Shown here: positions 8,827 through 17,529 of the stretch, piece by piece | Layout of the letters: each line of letters opens with the position of its first letter | Numbering within the stretch: position 1 is the stretch's first letter | Source of the DNA: Bin5 sp009843665 | GTDB lineage: Bacteria > Chloroflexota > Anaerolineae > Caldilineales > Caldilineaceae | Direction: 5' to 3' | Length of the DNA: 64,000 nt | NCBI GenBank assembly: GCA_965220285.1 | Contig: OZ244818.1 | Coordinates: forward strand, 3,286,001-3,350,000 | The notes under the pieces: model-generated | Database searches by the model: none | Told to the model about the DNA's origin: nothing | The model's input: only the letters and a program-made list of their open reading frames with translations | Translations under genes and position numbers: made by a program

Positions 8827-10184
8827 CAGGAATCCGCCGCACTCTCGCCGCTCTCTCCCAATATCCCTCTGCCATCGCCGGTCTCGCCATCATCGCGGCC
8901 ATGGTTCTTTTCTCCATCTATACCGTGATCGCCATTCCCTACAGTGAAGCCATCGACCTTTGGCGCGGCGGAGAGGGCGTATGGCTCGAGAACCCGCGCA
9001 CCGCCGCGCCCAAATGGTTTAACCTCTTCCCTGGCGTCAACCTGCCCGAAACCATAACTCTGGGTCCCGCGGGCGAATCCGACGACGCTGCCGTACACAA
9101 GGAGCGCCAGGTAGTCTCCGAAGAGATGACCGACGTCATCACCACCTTCACCTTTGATTTCACCGCCGACGAGTTTCCCCAGGAGATCTCCCTCTTCCTC
9201 ACCTCTGAGCATGAACAGAAACGCCCTCTCGTGTCCCTCACCTGGCTCACGCCCGACGGACGTGAGATCCGCATCGCTGACGTTACTGTCGAAGGGCCCG
9301 TTACCGTCCGCTTCTCGCAGGAAGAAAAACTGCGAAGACGCCTCGACGGCGTTAGAGCGGAAATCGGCCTCTTCGCCGACCCCGCTTCCGGCGAAGACGA
9401 CCCCACGCCGCTCAAAGGTACCTACCAGCTCGTCGCCGCCGGACTCGTCTTCGAAGATGACGCCGATGTCGACGCCCGCCTCGTCGTCTACGGCCAGGTC
9501 TTCGGCCTCGCCGGCACCGACCACCTGCGTCGCGATCTCTTGCTGGCCCTGATGTGGGGGATGCCCGTCGCCCTCGCCTTCGGCCTCCTAGCAGCCGTGG
9601 GGACCTCGGTAAGTACATTCATCGTCGCCGCCATCGGGGCCTGGTTCGGCGGATTCGTTGACGCCGCAATCCAGCGCATCACCGAGGTCAACCTCATCCT
9701 GCCAGTCCTGCCCATCCTCATCATGATCGGCCTGTTTTACTCGCGCAGCATCTGGGTGATGCTCGCCGCCCTGATTACTTTGAGCGTCTTCAGTTCAGGC
9801 ATTAAGACCAGCCGCGCCATCTTCCTGCAGATAAAAGAGTCGCCCTACTTCGAGGCCGCCCGCGCCTACGGCGCCGGCAACTTCCGCATCATCTTCCTCT
9901 ACCTCATCCCCCGCCTGATTCCCACCCTCGTGCCCGGCTTTGTCGTAGCCATCCCCTCCTTCGTCTTCGTCGAGGCCACCCTCGCCGTGCTCAACTTGGG
10001 CGACCCCCTGCTCCCCACCTGGGGCAAAGTGCTCAGCGACGCCCGCGTCAACGACGCCCTCTACCAGGGCAACTACTACTGGGTCCTCGAGCCCGCCGCC
10101 CTCCTGCTCATCTCCGGCCTCGGCTTTGCCATGGTCGGTTTCGCCCTCGATAGGGTCTTCAACCCCAGATTGCGAGATCTGTAA
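8823..10184 (+). CDS. ABC transporter permease, DppC type, with large extracytoplasmic insert
   Basis: Partner permease (453 aa versus about 280-340 usual). One helix near residues 15-40 is followed by about 180 extracytoplasmic residues that other DppC proteins lack. These contain beta-like, acidic sequence (for example TTFTFDFTADEFPQEISLFL), and the permease core then starts at about 230. The EAA loop SPYFEAARAYGAGNFRIIF and the end ALDRVFNPRLRDL fit the family. The insert could contact the unusually large binding protein encoded upstream (inference). It starts inside the previous gene (ATGA), and its stop overlaps the next start by one base (TAATG). Confidence 0.9.
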   Translation: MTGIRRTLAALSQYPSAIAGLAIIAAMVLFSIYTVIAIPYSEAIDLWRGGEGVWLENPRTAAPKWFNLFPGVNLPETITLGPAGESDDAAVHKERQVVSEEMTDVITTFTFDFTADEFPQEISLFLTSEHEQKRPLVSLTWLTPDGREIRIADVTVEGPVTVRFSQEEKLRRRLDGVRAEIGLFADPASGEDDPTPLKGTYQLVAAGLVFEDDADVDARLVVYGQVFGLAGTDHLRRDLLLALMWGMPVALAFGLLAAVGTSVSTFIVAAIGAWFGGFVDAAIQRITEVNLILPVLPILIMIGLFYSRSIWVMLAALITLSVFSSGIKTSRAIFLQIKESPYFEAARAYGAGNFRIIFLYLIPRLIPTLVPGFVVAIPSFVFVEATLAVLNLGDPLLPTWGKVLSDARVNDALYQGNYYWVLEPAALLLISGLGFAMVGFALDRVFNPRLRDL

Positions 10185-11164
10185 TGGCCTTTTCCGATCC
10201 ACCGGTACTCCAAATCGAGGACCTGCGTCTCTATTTCCGCACCCAGCAGGGCGTCTTGCACGCCGTCGATAACGTCAGCCTCAACCTGCGCCGCAACGAG
10301 GCCATGGTCATCCTCGGCGAATCCGGCTGCGGCAAGACCTCCCTCACCAGGGCCATCCTGCGCCTGCTCCCCCGCAACGTCCACACCTACTCCGGTAGCG
10401 TCAAGATCAACGGCCAGGAGATCATGCAGCTGAGCGACGAAGAATACCGCCAGCAGGTGCGCTGGGTCCAGATCTCGCTCGTGCCCCAGGCCGCTATGAA
10501 CTCGCTCAATCCGGTCCTCAAAGTCGGCGACCAGGTCGCCGAACCGCTCCTTTCCCACTACGGCATCCCCCGCAACGAGGCCCTCGAACGCGTCGCCGCC
10601 TCCTTCCAACACGTCGGCGTCCCCGCCGACTTCATCAGACGCTACGCCTTCGAGCTCAGCGGCGGTATGCGCCAGCGCGTCGCCATCGCCATGGCCATGG
10701 TCACCGACCCCGACCTCATCATCCTTGACGAGCCAACCTCAGCCCTCGACGTCCTCACCCAGGCCAACATCATGAACGTCCTCAAGCGCGTCAAACAGGA
10801 AACCAGGACCAGCTTCATCCTCATCACCCACGATATCGGCACCTCCAGCGAGCTCGCCGACCGCGCCGCCGTCATGTACGCCGGCCAGCTCGTCGAAGTC
10901 AACGACGCCGAGCACTTCTTTGTCGAGCCCCTCCATCCCTATTCACAGAAACTGATGTCCAGCGTCCCCAAGCTGCGCCAGACAGAAGAGCCCGACTTCA
11001 TCAGCGGCCAGCCCCCCAGCCTGCAGGACCTGCCCCACGGCTGCCGCTTCGCACCCCGCTGCGACCACCGCTTCGAGCTCTGCGAAAACGATCCCGAACT
11101 GCTCCGCACAGGCCGCCGCCAGCACGTAAAGTGCTGGCTCCATCAGAACGGAGACAGCCGCTGA
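10184..11164 (+). CDS. ABC transporter ATP-binding protein, DppD/OppD type
   Basis: Cytoplasmic ATPase (326 aa) that powers the peptide-type importer. Walker A GESGCGKT near residue 46, Q-loop region in VQISLVPQAAM, signature LSGGMRQR near 160, Walker B LIILDEPTSALD, and the H-loop in ILITHD. The C-terminal oligopeptide-transporter extension holds the usual Cys cluster (CRFAPRCDHRFELC ... VKCW). In OppD/DppD proteins such cysteines can bind an iron-sulfur cluster. Overlaps the upstream stop by one base, so it is part of the same operon. Might also serve the ATPase-less permease pair at 2720-4832. Confidence 0.95.
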   Translation: MAFSDPPVLQIEDLRLYFRTQQGVLHAVDNVSLNLRRNEAMVILGESGCGKTSLTRAILRLLPRNVHTYSGSVKINGQEIMQLSDEEYRQQVRWVQISLVPQAAMNSLNPVLKVGDQVAEPLLSHYGIPRNEALERVAASFQHVGVPADFIRRYAFELSGGMRQRVAIAMAMVTDPDLIILDEPTSALDVLTQANIMNVLKRVKQETRTSFILITHDIGTSSELADRAAVMYAGQLVEVNDAEHFFVEPLHPYSQKLMSSVPKLRQTEEPDFISGQPPSLQDLPHGCRFAPRCDHRFELCENDPELLRTGRRQHVKCWLHQNGDSR

Positions 11165-11230
11165 TGCGCGTAGCTGCCCGCTTCACCGTTACATACGTTG
11201 CGCAGCCTCGCGCACACCGAAAGATCGACC

Positions 11231-12268
11231 ATGACAACGACAACGCCTGAAATCGCACAATCCCAGTCCGCCAACGGTTCTGCTACCCAGGCCGAGCCCC
11301 TCCTCTCCCTGCGTAACCTCCGCACCTGGTTCGAGCTCAGACGCTGGGGCTTCGGACGCGCCGGCACCGTCCGCGCCGTCGACGATGTCAGCTTCGACCT
11401 CCACGCCGGCGAAGCTATCGCCATCGTCGGCGAAAGCGGCTGCGGCAAGTCCACTCTCATGAAGACCATCCTCGGACTGCACATGCCCACCGAAGGTTCC
11501 GTCATCTTCGAGGGCCGCGATCTCAGCACGCTCGACGCCAAGGAGATGCAGTGGTTCCGCTCGCAAGTCGGCTATGTTCAGCAGGACCCCTTCGGCGCAC
11601 TGCCGCCCTTCATGGACATTCGCCGTATCCTCGGCGAACCCCTCAAGATCCACGGCAACATGGACGAGTCCCAACGCCAGGATCGCATCCGCGAGGTCAT
11701 GGAGGAGGTCAGGCTCACACCCGTGGATGACCTCCTGCCCCGCTTTCCCCACATGCTCAGCGGCGGCCAGCAGCAACGCGTCGTCATCGCCCGCGCCATG
11801 CTCCTGCACCCCCGCATGATCGTCGCCGACGAACCCGTCTCCATGCTCGATATGTCCGTGCGCGTCGAGGTCCTCCGCCTCCTCCAGGGCCTCCAGAAAA
11901 CGCACAATCTCGCCGTCGTCTACATCACCCACGACCTCTCCACCGTCCGTTACTTCTCCGAACGCATCTTCGTCATGTACGCCGGCGAAATCGTCGAACA
12001 GTCCCGCATGGACGACCTGCTCCGCAACCCCCTCCACCCCTACACCCGCGCCCTGATCGCCGCCATCGCCGACCCCGACCCCGAAAACGCACACGTCTTC
12101 CGCGACGTCCCCCCCGGCGAACCCCCCAGCCTCGTCAATCCCCCCTCTGGCTGCCGCTTCCACCCCCGCTGCACACACTTCATGGAAAACCTCTGCGAGC
12201 TGGAGACCCCCCTCGATTTCGAACCCGAACCCCAGCACTACGCCCGCTGCTTCCTCTACAAGGACTAG
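11231..12268 (+). CDS. ABC transporter ATP-binding protein, DppF/OppF type
   Basis: Second ATPase subunit (345 aa from ATG 11231). A TTG at 11198 is in frame but has no better ribosome site and adds an unconserved leader. Walker A GESGCGKST, signature LSGGQQQR, Walker B MIVADEPVSMLD and H-loop YITHD are intact. The C-terminal oligopeptide extension again carries the Cys pattern (CRFHPRCTHFMENLC ... ARCF). It would form a heterodimer with the product of 10184. It is the last gene of the operon; a heptamer array and the small gene at 12369 follow. Confidence 0.94.
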   Translation: MTTTTPEIAQSQSANGSATQAEPLLSLRNLRTWFELRRWGFGRAGTVRAVDDVSFDLHAGEAIAIVGESGCGKSTLMKTILGLHMPTEGSVIFEGRDLSTLDAKEMQWFRSQVGYVQQDPFGALPPFMDIRRILGEPLKIHGNMDESQRQDRIREVMEEVRLTPVDDLLPRFPHMLSGGQQQRVVIARAMLLHPRMIVADEPVSMLDMSVRVEVLRLLQGLQKTHNLAVVYITHDLSTVRYFSERIFVMYAGEIVEQSRMDDLLRNPLHPYTRALIAAIADPDPENAHVFRDVPPGEPPSLVNPPSGCRFHPRCTHFMENLCELETPLDFEPEPQHYARCFLYKD

Positions 12269-12310
12269 CTGCAGCCAACCGGCAGACTGAAACTGCCTCT
12301 GGATTCTCTA

Positions 12311-12359
12311 TCCACCAACCACCAACCACTAACCACTGACCACTGACCACTAACCACAG
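12311..12359. repeat. Heptamer array just upstream of a start codon
   Basis: About seven 7-bp units (CAACCAC, TAACCAC, TGACCAC) run up to the AGGTG ribosome site of the gene at 12369. Unlike most arrays here, it does not end in CTGCAGTT. Confidence 0.85.
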
Positions 12360-12368
12360 GTGTTCCCC

Positions 12369-12566
12369 ATGCCCTCCTCACCACTGCACCTGATTCTCTA
12401 CGGCTTCTTTCTGCTCCTCTTCGGCTTTCTCCTGGCCTTCGCCATGGTCCTCAAGCTCATCGAAGCCGGTTTCCTGCTCAGCTTCCTCTCCTACTTCGCC
12501 TCTCTGGGCGGCCTGATTGTCGGTATGGTCGGCGCCGTCAGCTATGCACGTTCAAAGCGCAAATAG
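12369..12566 (+). CDS. Small two-helix membrane protein of unknown function
   Basis: A 65-residue hydrophobic protein with two predicted membrane helices (about 6-28 and 34-58) joined by a short turn, and a basic C-terminus (YARSKRK). ATG 12369 is chosen because AGGTG lies 7 nt upstream; a GTG at 12360 would place the ribosome site inside the gene. No family is recognised. It sits between the transporter operon and mreB with no clear link to either. Confidence 0.6.
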   Translation: MPSSPLHLILYGFFLLLFGFLLAFAMVLKLIEAGFLLSFLSYFASLGGLIVGMVGAVSYARSKRK

Positions 12567-12606
12567 TGCCGGTCACGCAATGCCACCCGGATCTCCGGAT
12601 ACTGAT

Positions 12607-12636
12607 TTGTCCTACCCGAAAGGCTGAAGCTATAAT
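12607..12636 (+). promoter_or_regulatory. Sigma70-type promoter for mreB
   Basis: TTGTCC at 12607-12612, an 18-bp spacer and a perfect TATAAT at 12631-12636. The implied leader to the mreB start is about 110 nt. Confidence 0.65.
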
Positions 12637-12752
12637 AAAATTCTATGGGCAAAATCGGGACGTGACCGCCCACATCGCCGTACAGGTTGCGCCTTGCTCG
12701 TAAAAATCTGTCTCCCCTGCATCCTGACCTACTACACATACGAAATAACTCT

Positions 12753-13763
12753 ATGTTTGAAAAACAGATCGGAATCGACCTCGGCACCGTAAACGTTCTT
12801 GTACACGTCCGGGGGCGGGGGATCGTCCTGCATGAACCGTCCGTCGTGGCCATTCGCCGCGAAGCCAACAAGATGGTCCTCATCGGCCACGAAGCATATG
12901 ACACCCTCGGCCGTACCCCCGAGAGCATCGAAGTCATCCGCCCCATGCGCGACGGCGTCATCGCCGACTTCGTCGTCACCGAGGCCATGCTGCGCAAATT
13001 CATCCAGGACATCGTCGGTCGCTTCCCCCTCTTCAAACCAAGGGTGATGATCAGCACCCCGCGCGGCGTCACCTCCGTCGAAGAGCGCGCCGTCCACGAC
13101 GCCGCCATGCAGGCCGGCGCCGGCGCAGCCTACCTCATCCCCGAACCGCTCGCCGCAGCCTACGGCGCCGGTCTCCCCATCGGCACCCCAACCGGTAACA
13201 TGGTCGTCGATATGGGCGGCGGCACCACCGAAGCCGCCATCGTCTCCATGTACGATATCGTCGTCTGGAGCAGCGTGCGCGTCGGCGGCAATCGCCTCGA
13301 CGAATCCATCGTCAACTACATCCGCAAAAAATATAACCTCCTCGTCGGCGAACAGACCGCCGAAGAGATCAAGATAGCCATCGGCTCCGCCCTCCCCACC
13401 GAAGAAGACCGCGCCATCGAAGTACGCGGACGCGACCAGATCAACGGCTTGCCAAAGACCATCGAAATCATAAACAGCGAAGTCATAGATGCCATGACGG
13501 AGCCTCTCCAGGCCATCGTGAGAACAGTACGCTCAACCCTCGAAAAAGCGCCGCCCGAGCTCGCCGCCGACATCATCGACCGCGGCATGGTCATCACCGG
13601 CGGCGGCGCACAGCTACGCCTCATCGCCTCACTCTTTACCCACGAGACCGGCGTCCCCGCCTACGTCGCCGAAAACCCCATGGCCTGCGTAGCCCTCGGC
13701 GCCGGCCGCGCCCTCGAAAACTACGAGATCATGCGCCGCAGCCTGCCCATGCTCTACTCATAA
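12753..13763 (+). CDS. mreB: MreB/Mbl-type bacterial actin
   Basis: Rod-shape actin homologue (336 aa, usual 330-350) that polymerises under the membrane and guides cell-wall synthesis. Phosphate-1 motif IGIDLGTVNVLVHV, phosphate-2 VVDMGGGTTEAAIVS and adenosine motif GMVITGGGAQL are intact. DLGT-V-N replaces the more common DLGTAN. The start at 12753 (MFEKQIGID) matches the family; the longer frame from TTG 12687 adds unrelated residues. There is no good Shine-Dalgarno just upstream. mreC, mreD and rodA do not follow, so this is an orphan copy, perhaps one of several mreB/mbl paralogues in the genome. Confidence 0.95.
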   Translation: MFEKQIGIDLGTVNVLVHVRGRGIVLHEPSVVAIRREANKMVLIGHEAYDTLGRTPESIEVIRPMRDGVIADFVVTEAMLRKFIQDIVGRFPLFKPRVMISTPRGVTSVEERAVHDAAMQAGAGAAYLIPEPLAAAYGAGLPIGTPTGNMVVDMGGGTTEAAIVSMYDIVVWSSVRVGGNRLDESIVNYIRKKYNLLVGEQTAEEIKIAIGSALPTEEDRAIEVRGRDQINGLPKTIEIINSEVIDAMTEPLQAIVRTVRSTLEKAPPELAADIIDRGMVITGGGAQLRLIASLFTHETGVPAYVAENPMACVALGAGRALENYEIMRRSLPMLYS

Positions 13764-13790
13764 CCCGCCCGCGCCCCCCCACGCGCCCAC

Positions 13791-13830
13791 ACACCCTTCG
13801 CGCCCCTTCGCGTAACTTCGCGGATAAATC
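13791..13830. repeat. CTTCGCG-type interspersed repeat
   Basis: Contains CCCTTCGCGCCCCTTCGCGT and ends CTTCGCGGATAAATCC. Closely related copies lie at 26777-26815, 29058-29219, 35023-35130 and 56086-56141. Confidence 0.8.
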
Positions 13831-13875
13831 CCTCCTATCATTCAAGTAATCCAAGCCACCACCCTCCCAAACACC

Positions 13876-15114
13876 ATGCCATTCTCTCCCAAATCAATAG
13901 ACAGCAAAGCCCTCCACAGCGGCGAATCCCGCCGCTACGCCCCGCCCGCCCGACCCGTCTCCGCCGCACCCGTCGTCAGCGGCATCATCCCCAGCATCGG
14001 CTACGTCTACGATGACACCGCCCACCTGGACAGCGCCCTCGGCGGCGACCCCGACCTCTACGTCTACGGCCGCTACGGCAACCCCACCGTCGCCGCCTTC
14101 GAAGACGCCGTCGTCGAGCTCGAATGCCACGACATGCCTGATCGGGCAGCCGGCCACTTCGCCCTCGCCACCGGCAGCGGCATGGCCGCCATTCACCTCG
14201 CCATGTCCGCCTGCGGTCTCCAATCCGGCGCCACCGTCGCCGCCGCCCAGGACTGCTACGGCGCCACCTACTCCCTCGTCGACAGCCTCTGGCCCCAGTA
14301 CGGCGTCAGGGGCCTCTTCGTCGACGCCACCGACCTCGACGCCGTCGAGCGGCTCCTCGCCCGCGAGGCCCCCGTCCTCCTCATCGTCGAGACCATCTCC
14401 AATCCCCTCCTCAAAGTCGTCGACGTCCCCCGCCTCGCCCAGCTCTGCCGCGCCCACAACACCCTCCTGCTCGTCGACAACACCTTTGCCACCCCCATGC
14501 TCTTCCGCCCCCTCGCCCATGGCGTCGACGTCGTCATCCACAGCGCCACTAAGTACATCGGCGGCCATGGCGACGTCCTCGGCGGCGTGGTCGTCGCCCG
14601 CAACGAGCTGCGTCCCGCCTTCTGGGACTTCCTCAAAAAGACCGGCGCCAACCTCGGCCCCCACGAAGCCTGGCTCCTCCACCGCGGCATGAAGACCATG
14701 CCCCTCCGCGTCGAGCGCCAGTGCCGCAACGCCGCCGTCGTCGCCCAACAGCTCAGCGACCATCCCGCCCTCGCCCGCGTCCGCTACCCCGGCCTCCCCG
14801 ACCACCCCCAGCACCACGTCGCCCGCGACCTCTTTTGCGGCCTCGGCTACGGCGCCGTCGTCGCCCTCGAGCTCAAAAACGCCGCCCAGGCCGACGTCTT
14901 CCGCTTCCTCGAAGCCCTGCAAATGGTCCAACCCGCCACCACCGTCGGCGACATCTACTCACTCGTCCTCTACCCCAGCCACGCCTCCCACCGCGCCCTC
15001 TCCCCCGCCCAGCGCGCCGCCGTCGGCATCTCCGACGGCCTCGTCCGCCTCGCCGTCGGCGCCGAAGACCCCCTCGACATCATCGCCGACATCACCGCCG
15101 CCCTCGACCACTAA
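13876..15114 (+). CDS. Cys/Met-metabolism PLP-dependent trans-sulfuration enzyme
   Basis: PLP enzyme of the cystathionine gamma-synthase / gamma-lyase / methionine gamma-lyase family (412 aa). YGRYGNPTVAAFEDAV near residue 56 and ATGSGMAAIHLAMSA near 97 shape the cofactor phosphate site. LLVDNTFATPMLFRP carries the Asp that contacts the PLP pyridine nitrogen. The Schiff-base lysine is in HSATKYIGGHGDVLGG (Lys226). Extremely C-rich third positions. The family interconverts cysteine, homocysteine and methionine through beta- or gamma-elimination/replacement; the exact substrate cannot be assigned here. It stands alone, with a composite repeat immediately after the stop codon. Confidence 0.9.
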   Translation: MPFSPKSIDSKALHSGESRRYAPPARPVSAAPVVSGIIPSIGYVYDDTAHLDSALGGDPDLYVYGRYGNPTVAAFEDAVVELECHDMPDRAAGHFALATGSGMAAIHLAMSACGLQSGATVAAAQDCYGATYSLVDSLWPQYGVRGLFVDATDLDAVERLLAREAPVLLIVETISNPLLKVVDVPRLAQLCRAHNTLLLVDNTFATPMLFRPLAHGVDVVIHSATKYIGGHGDVLGGVVVARNELRPAFWDFLKKTGANLGPHEAWLLHRGMKTMPLRVERQCRNAAVVAQQLSDHPALARVRYPGLPDHPQHHVARDLFCGLGYGAVVALELKNAAQADVFRFLEALQMVQPATTVGDIYSLVLYPSHASHRALSPAQRAAVGISDGLVRLAVGAEDPLDIIADITAALDH

Positions 15115-15352
15115 CCACTAACCACTGACCACTGACTACTGCAGTTCCGGGCGGTCGGGCCTATTCGGCCCTCCCTTGTGCGGGGGCTCCGCCCCCGCAA
15201 CGCCCCCGGCCCTGCTCGCGCCGCAGCGAGATCGAGGACAACATGACCCTGTCCACCCGCGGCAACCGTGCTTCACCCCCACCCCCAAATCCCCCTTAAT
15301 CTCCTGAATCCCCCCAAATCACGGTTCAGACAATCCACTAACCACCGCAGTT
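15105..15352. repeat. Composite interspersed element, copy 2 (complete)
   Basis: The most compact full copy: heptamer array (ending CTGCAGTT), 58-bp two-hairpin core (15149-15206), a variable C-rich middle, the 3' module (AATCCCCCTTAATCTCCTGA ... ACGGTTCAGACAATCC) and a short ACTAACCACCGCAGTTCC end. It begins at the last codons of the preceding gene, whose stop lies in heptamer-like sequence. Confidence 0.85.
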
Positions 15353-15377
15353 CCGCCGTTTCACCCAAAAACCAATT

Positions 15378-15406
15378 TTGACAAACATTGGATGATCGCA
15401 TACAAT
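15378..15406 (+). promoter_or_regulatory. Sigma70-type promoter for ridA
   Basis: Perfect TTGACA (15378-15383), a 17-bp spacer and TACAAT (15401-15406). Expected start near 15413, giving a leader of about 90 nt before ridA. Confidence 0.8.
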
Positions 15407-15476
15407 AGCCGACAATTTGCTGTCAATTGGACCTTTTCAGGTTATTCCAGTTGACCGCAACCCTAAAAGGACCTGA

Positions 15477-15497
15477 TTCAGCGAGCAACTCGCTGAA
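15477..15497 (+). promoter_or_regulatory. Perfect inverted repeat in front of the ridA start codon
   Basis: TTCAGCGAG-CAA-CTCGCTGAA: a 9-bp perfect stem with a 3-nt loop, ending 7 nt before ATG 15505. It occupies the place where a ribosome site would be expected, and no good Shine-Dalgarno is visible. It could be an RNA hairpin that tunes translation or a protein operator. Confidence 0.6.
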
Positions 15498-15504
15498 GCC
15501 CTGA

Positions 15505-15885
15505 ATGACTCAACAGACGATTCGCACCGAGAAAGCGCCTGCTGCCATCGGCCCCTATTCCCAGGCCGTCGCAACAGAGCATCTGATCTTCACTTCGGGT
15601 CAGATCGGGATCCATCCCCTGACCGGTCAACTACGACCAGGCATTGTCGAACAGACCCACCAAGTGCTGGAAAACCTCGCCGCCGTCCTCGACGCGGCCG
15701 GCTCCGGCATGGGACATATCGTCAAAACGACGATCTTCCTGACCGACATCGCCGAATTCTCCACTGTAAACGAGATCTACGCACAAGCGTTTCAGGACGA
15801 CCCTCCTGCTCGCAGTACAGTGCAGGTAGCCGCATTGCCACTGGGCGCGCTGATCGAAATCGAGGCAATCGCCTTACGCGCCTAG
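15505..15885 (+). CDS. ridA: RidA family reactive intermediate deaminase
   Basis: Small cytoplasmic enzyme (126 aa, family length 120-130). The family hydrolyses reactive enamine/imine intermediates released by PLP enzymes such as threonine dehydratase, giving the 2-oxo acid and ammonia. Family landmarks: AAIGPYSQAV near residue 13, FTSGQIGIHPLTG near 30, VKTTIFLTDIAEFSTVNEIY near 73, and PARSTVQVAALPLGALIEIE with the substrate-binding Arg. It lies one repeat away from a PLP trans-sulfuration enzyme, which fits its protective role, though it has its own promoter. Confidence 0.95.
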   Translation: MTQQTIRTEKAPAAIGPYSQAVATEHLIFTSGQIGIHPLTGQLRPGIVEQTHQVLENLAAVLDAAGSGMGHIVKTTIFLTDIAEFSTVNEIYAQAFQDDPPARSTVQVAALPLGALIEIEAIALRA

Positions 15886-16152
15886 GGCACTTCCGCCGGC
15901 GAAAAGTTGTACCTTTCCACAAAGAAGACAGTGCCGTCTTCGCCCCCTGAATACTGTTCAGAGTAGTGCATTCCCCCTGGCTTGCACTGATTAGATCGTC
16001 GAAAAGCGCGCCCAACGCTGGCAGGATTGCGCTTAATCAAAATCATTTTGCCCTGGAGTCTTATATGTAAATTGTTTGTAAATTTCGCCCGTACGTGTTT
16101 CGCCGACGACAGCGCTAAACTGCCGTTAATATTTACTTCTATTGGAGGAAGT

Positions 16153-17529
16153 ATGACAGTCATGTCAAACCAGCAAACAGCAATGGACCTGGAAGCAGAA
16201 TTCTTGACAGAGGAGATGGATGCAGGACCCCCCAGGGATGACCATCCTATGGCCCTGCTCCTGGAGGAATTCGACGATTCCTACGTAAACCAGCCGCAAA
16301 CAGGTGACATCCGCCATGGCGTCGTTGTCGATAAACGCGCCGGCGAACTGCTCATTGACATCGGCTACAAGTCCGAAGGTATCGTCACCGGCCGTGAGGT
16401 CGACCGCCTTGAAGGCGACTTCAAGGACATGACCATCGGCGACGAGGTCCCCGTCTACGTTATGCGCGAAGACCGTGACGGCAATCTCCTCCTCAGCATC
16501 TCCCGCGCCCGTGCCGAAAGCGACTGGAAACGCGCCGAAGAGCTGCTGGAATCGCAGGACATGTTCACCGGCTCCGTCAGCGGCTTCAATCGAGGTGGCG
16601 TCATCGTCAAAATCGGGCAGGTACGCGGCTTCGTCCCCGCCAGCCAGCTCAGCAGCGAAAGCCAGTCGCAGCAGCTTACCGAAGGCGAACCCGACAATCG
16701 CTGGATGAAGCTCATGGATGCCGAGCTGCGCATGAAAGTTATCGACCTCGACCGCCGCCGCAATCGCCTCATCCTCTCCGAACGGGTCGCCATTCGCGAG
16801 TGGCGCCGCGAACAAAAAGAAAAACTCCTCGAAACTCTGGAAGAAAATACCGTCTGTGAAGGCGTCGTCAGCAGCCTCGCCGACTTCGGCGCATTCGTCA
16901 ACCTCGGCGGTGCCGACGGCCTCATCCACCTGAGCGAACTGAGCTGGGGCCGCATCAGCCATCCCAAGGAAGTTGTCTCCATCGGTGAAAAGATCAAAGT
17001 CATGGTCCTCAACGTCGACCGCGAACGCAAACGGATCGGTCTCAGCTTGCGCCGTTTGCTGCCGGAACCGTGGGAAACCGTGCCCGACCGCTATGAAGTC
17101 GGCCAGATCGTCCGCGGCGCCGTCACTAAACTGGTCCACTTCGGCGCCTTCGCTCGCCTCGAAGGCGATACCATCGAAGGCCTGATCCACATCAGCGAAC
17201 TGACCGAACGCCGCATCGCCCATCCCAGCGAAGTCGTCGCCGAAGGCCAGGAAATCGACCTGCGCATCATCCGCATCGATACCGAAAAACGCCGCATGGG
17301 CCTCAGCCTCAAACAGGTCGCTCCCGAAGAAGAATCCGTCGAATTTGACTGGGAACCCGTTCCCCTCGAAGAAAATCAGGCCGGCGCACAAAACGCTGCA
17401 TCCGCCGATGCCGCCCCCGAGCAGCAGACCGGCATGGACGTTCAGACCCAGCCTGAAGCCGACGACCGGGCCGCCGGTGAACGGACCGAACTGTCTGAAG
17501 AACCGGAGGCCGAAAAAGTCATAGCCTAG
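16153..17529 (+). CDS. rpsA: 30S ribosomal protein S1 (four S1 domains)
   Basis: RNA-binding protein of 458 aa with four S1 (OB-fold) domains at about 51-115, 136-215, 232-303 and 317-388, and an acidic Ala/Glu-rich tail (389-458). Domains 3 and 4 carry the classic DFGAFV/HFGAFA-type and GLIHLSEL/GLIHISEL motifs; domain 2 is divergent and has an insertion (SSESQSQQLTEGEPDN). Proteobacterial S1 has six domains; four is usual in Chloroflexota, Firmicutes and related groups. ATG 16153 follows GGAGGAA closely. An internal ATG at 16162 is a plausible alternative; the frame extends upstream but without a good site. S1 helps mRNA binding to the ribosome. Confidence 0.93.
   Translation: MTVMSNQQTAMDLEAEFLTEEMDAGPPRDDHPMALLLEEFDDSYVNQPQTGDIRHGVVVDKRAGELLIDIGYKSEGIVTGREVDRLEGDFKDMTIGDEVPVYVMREDRDGNLLLSISRARAESDWKRAEELLESQDMFTGSVSGFNRGGVIVKIGQVRGFVPASQLSSESQSQQLTEGEPDNRWMKLMDAELRMKVIDLDRRRNRLILSERVAIREWRREQKEKLLETLEENTVCEGVVSSLADFGAFVNLGGADGLIHLSELSWGRISHPKEVVSIGEKIKVMVLNVDRERKRIGLSLRRLLPEPWETVPDRYEVGQIVRGAVTKLVHFGAFARLEGDTIEGLIHISELTERRIAHPSEVVAEGQEIDLRIIRIDTEKRRMGLSLKQVAPEEESVEFDWEPVPLEENQAGAQNAASADAAPEQQTGMDVQTQPEADDRAAGERTELSEEPEAEKVIA

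Noticed and set aside
15105..15352. Composite element considered as an insertion sequence
   Set aside because: No transposase frame, no terminal inverted repeats of IS type and no clear target duplication were found.
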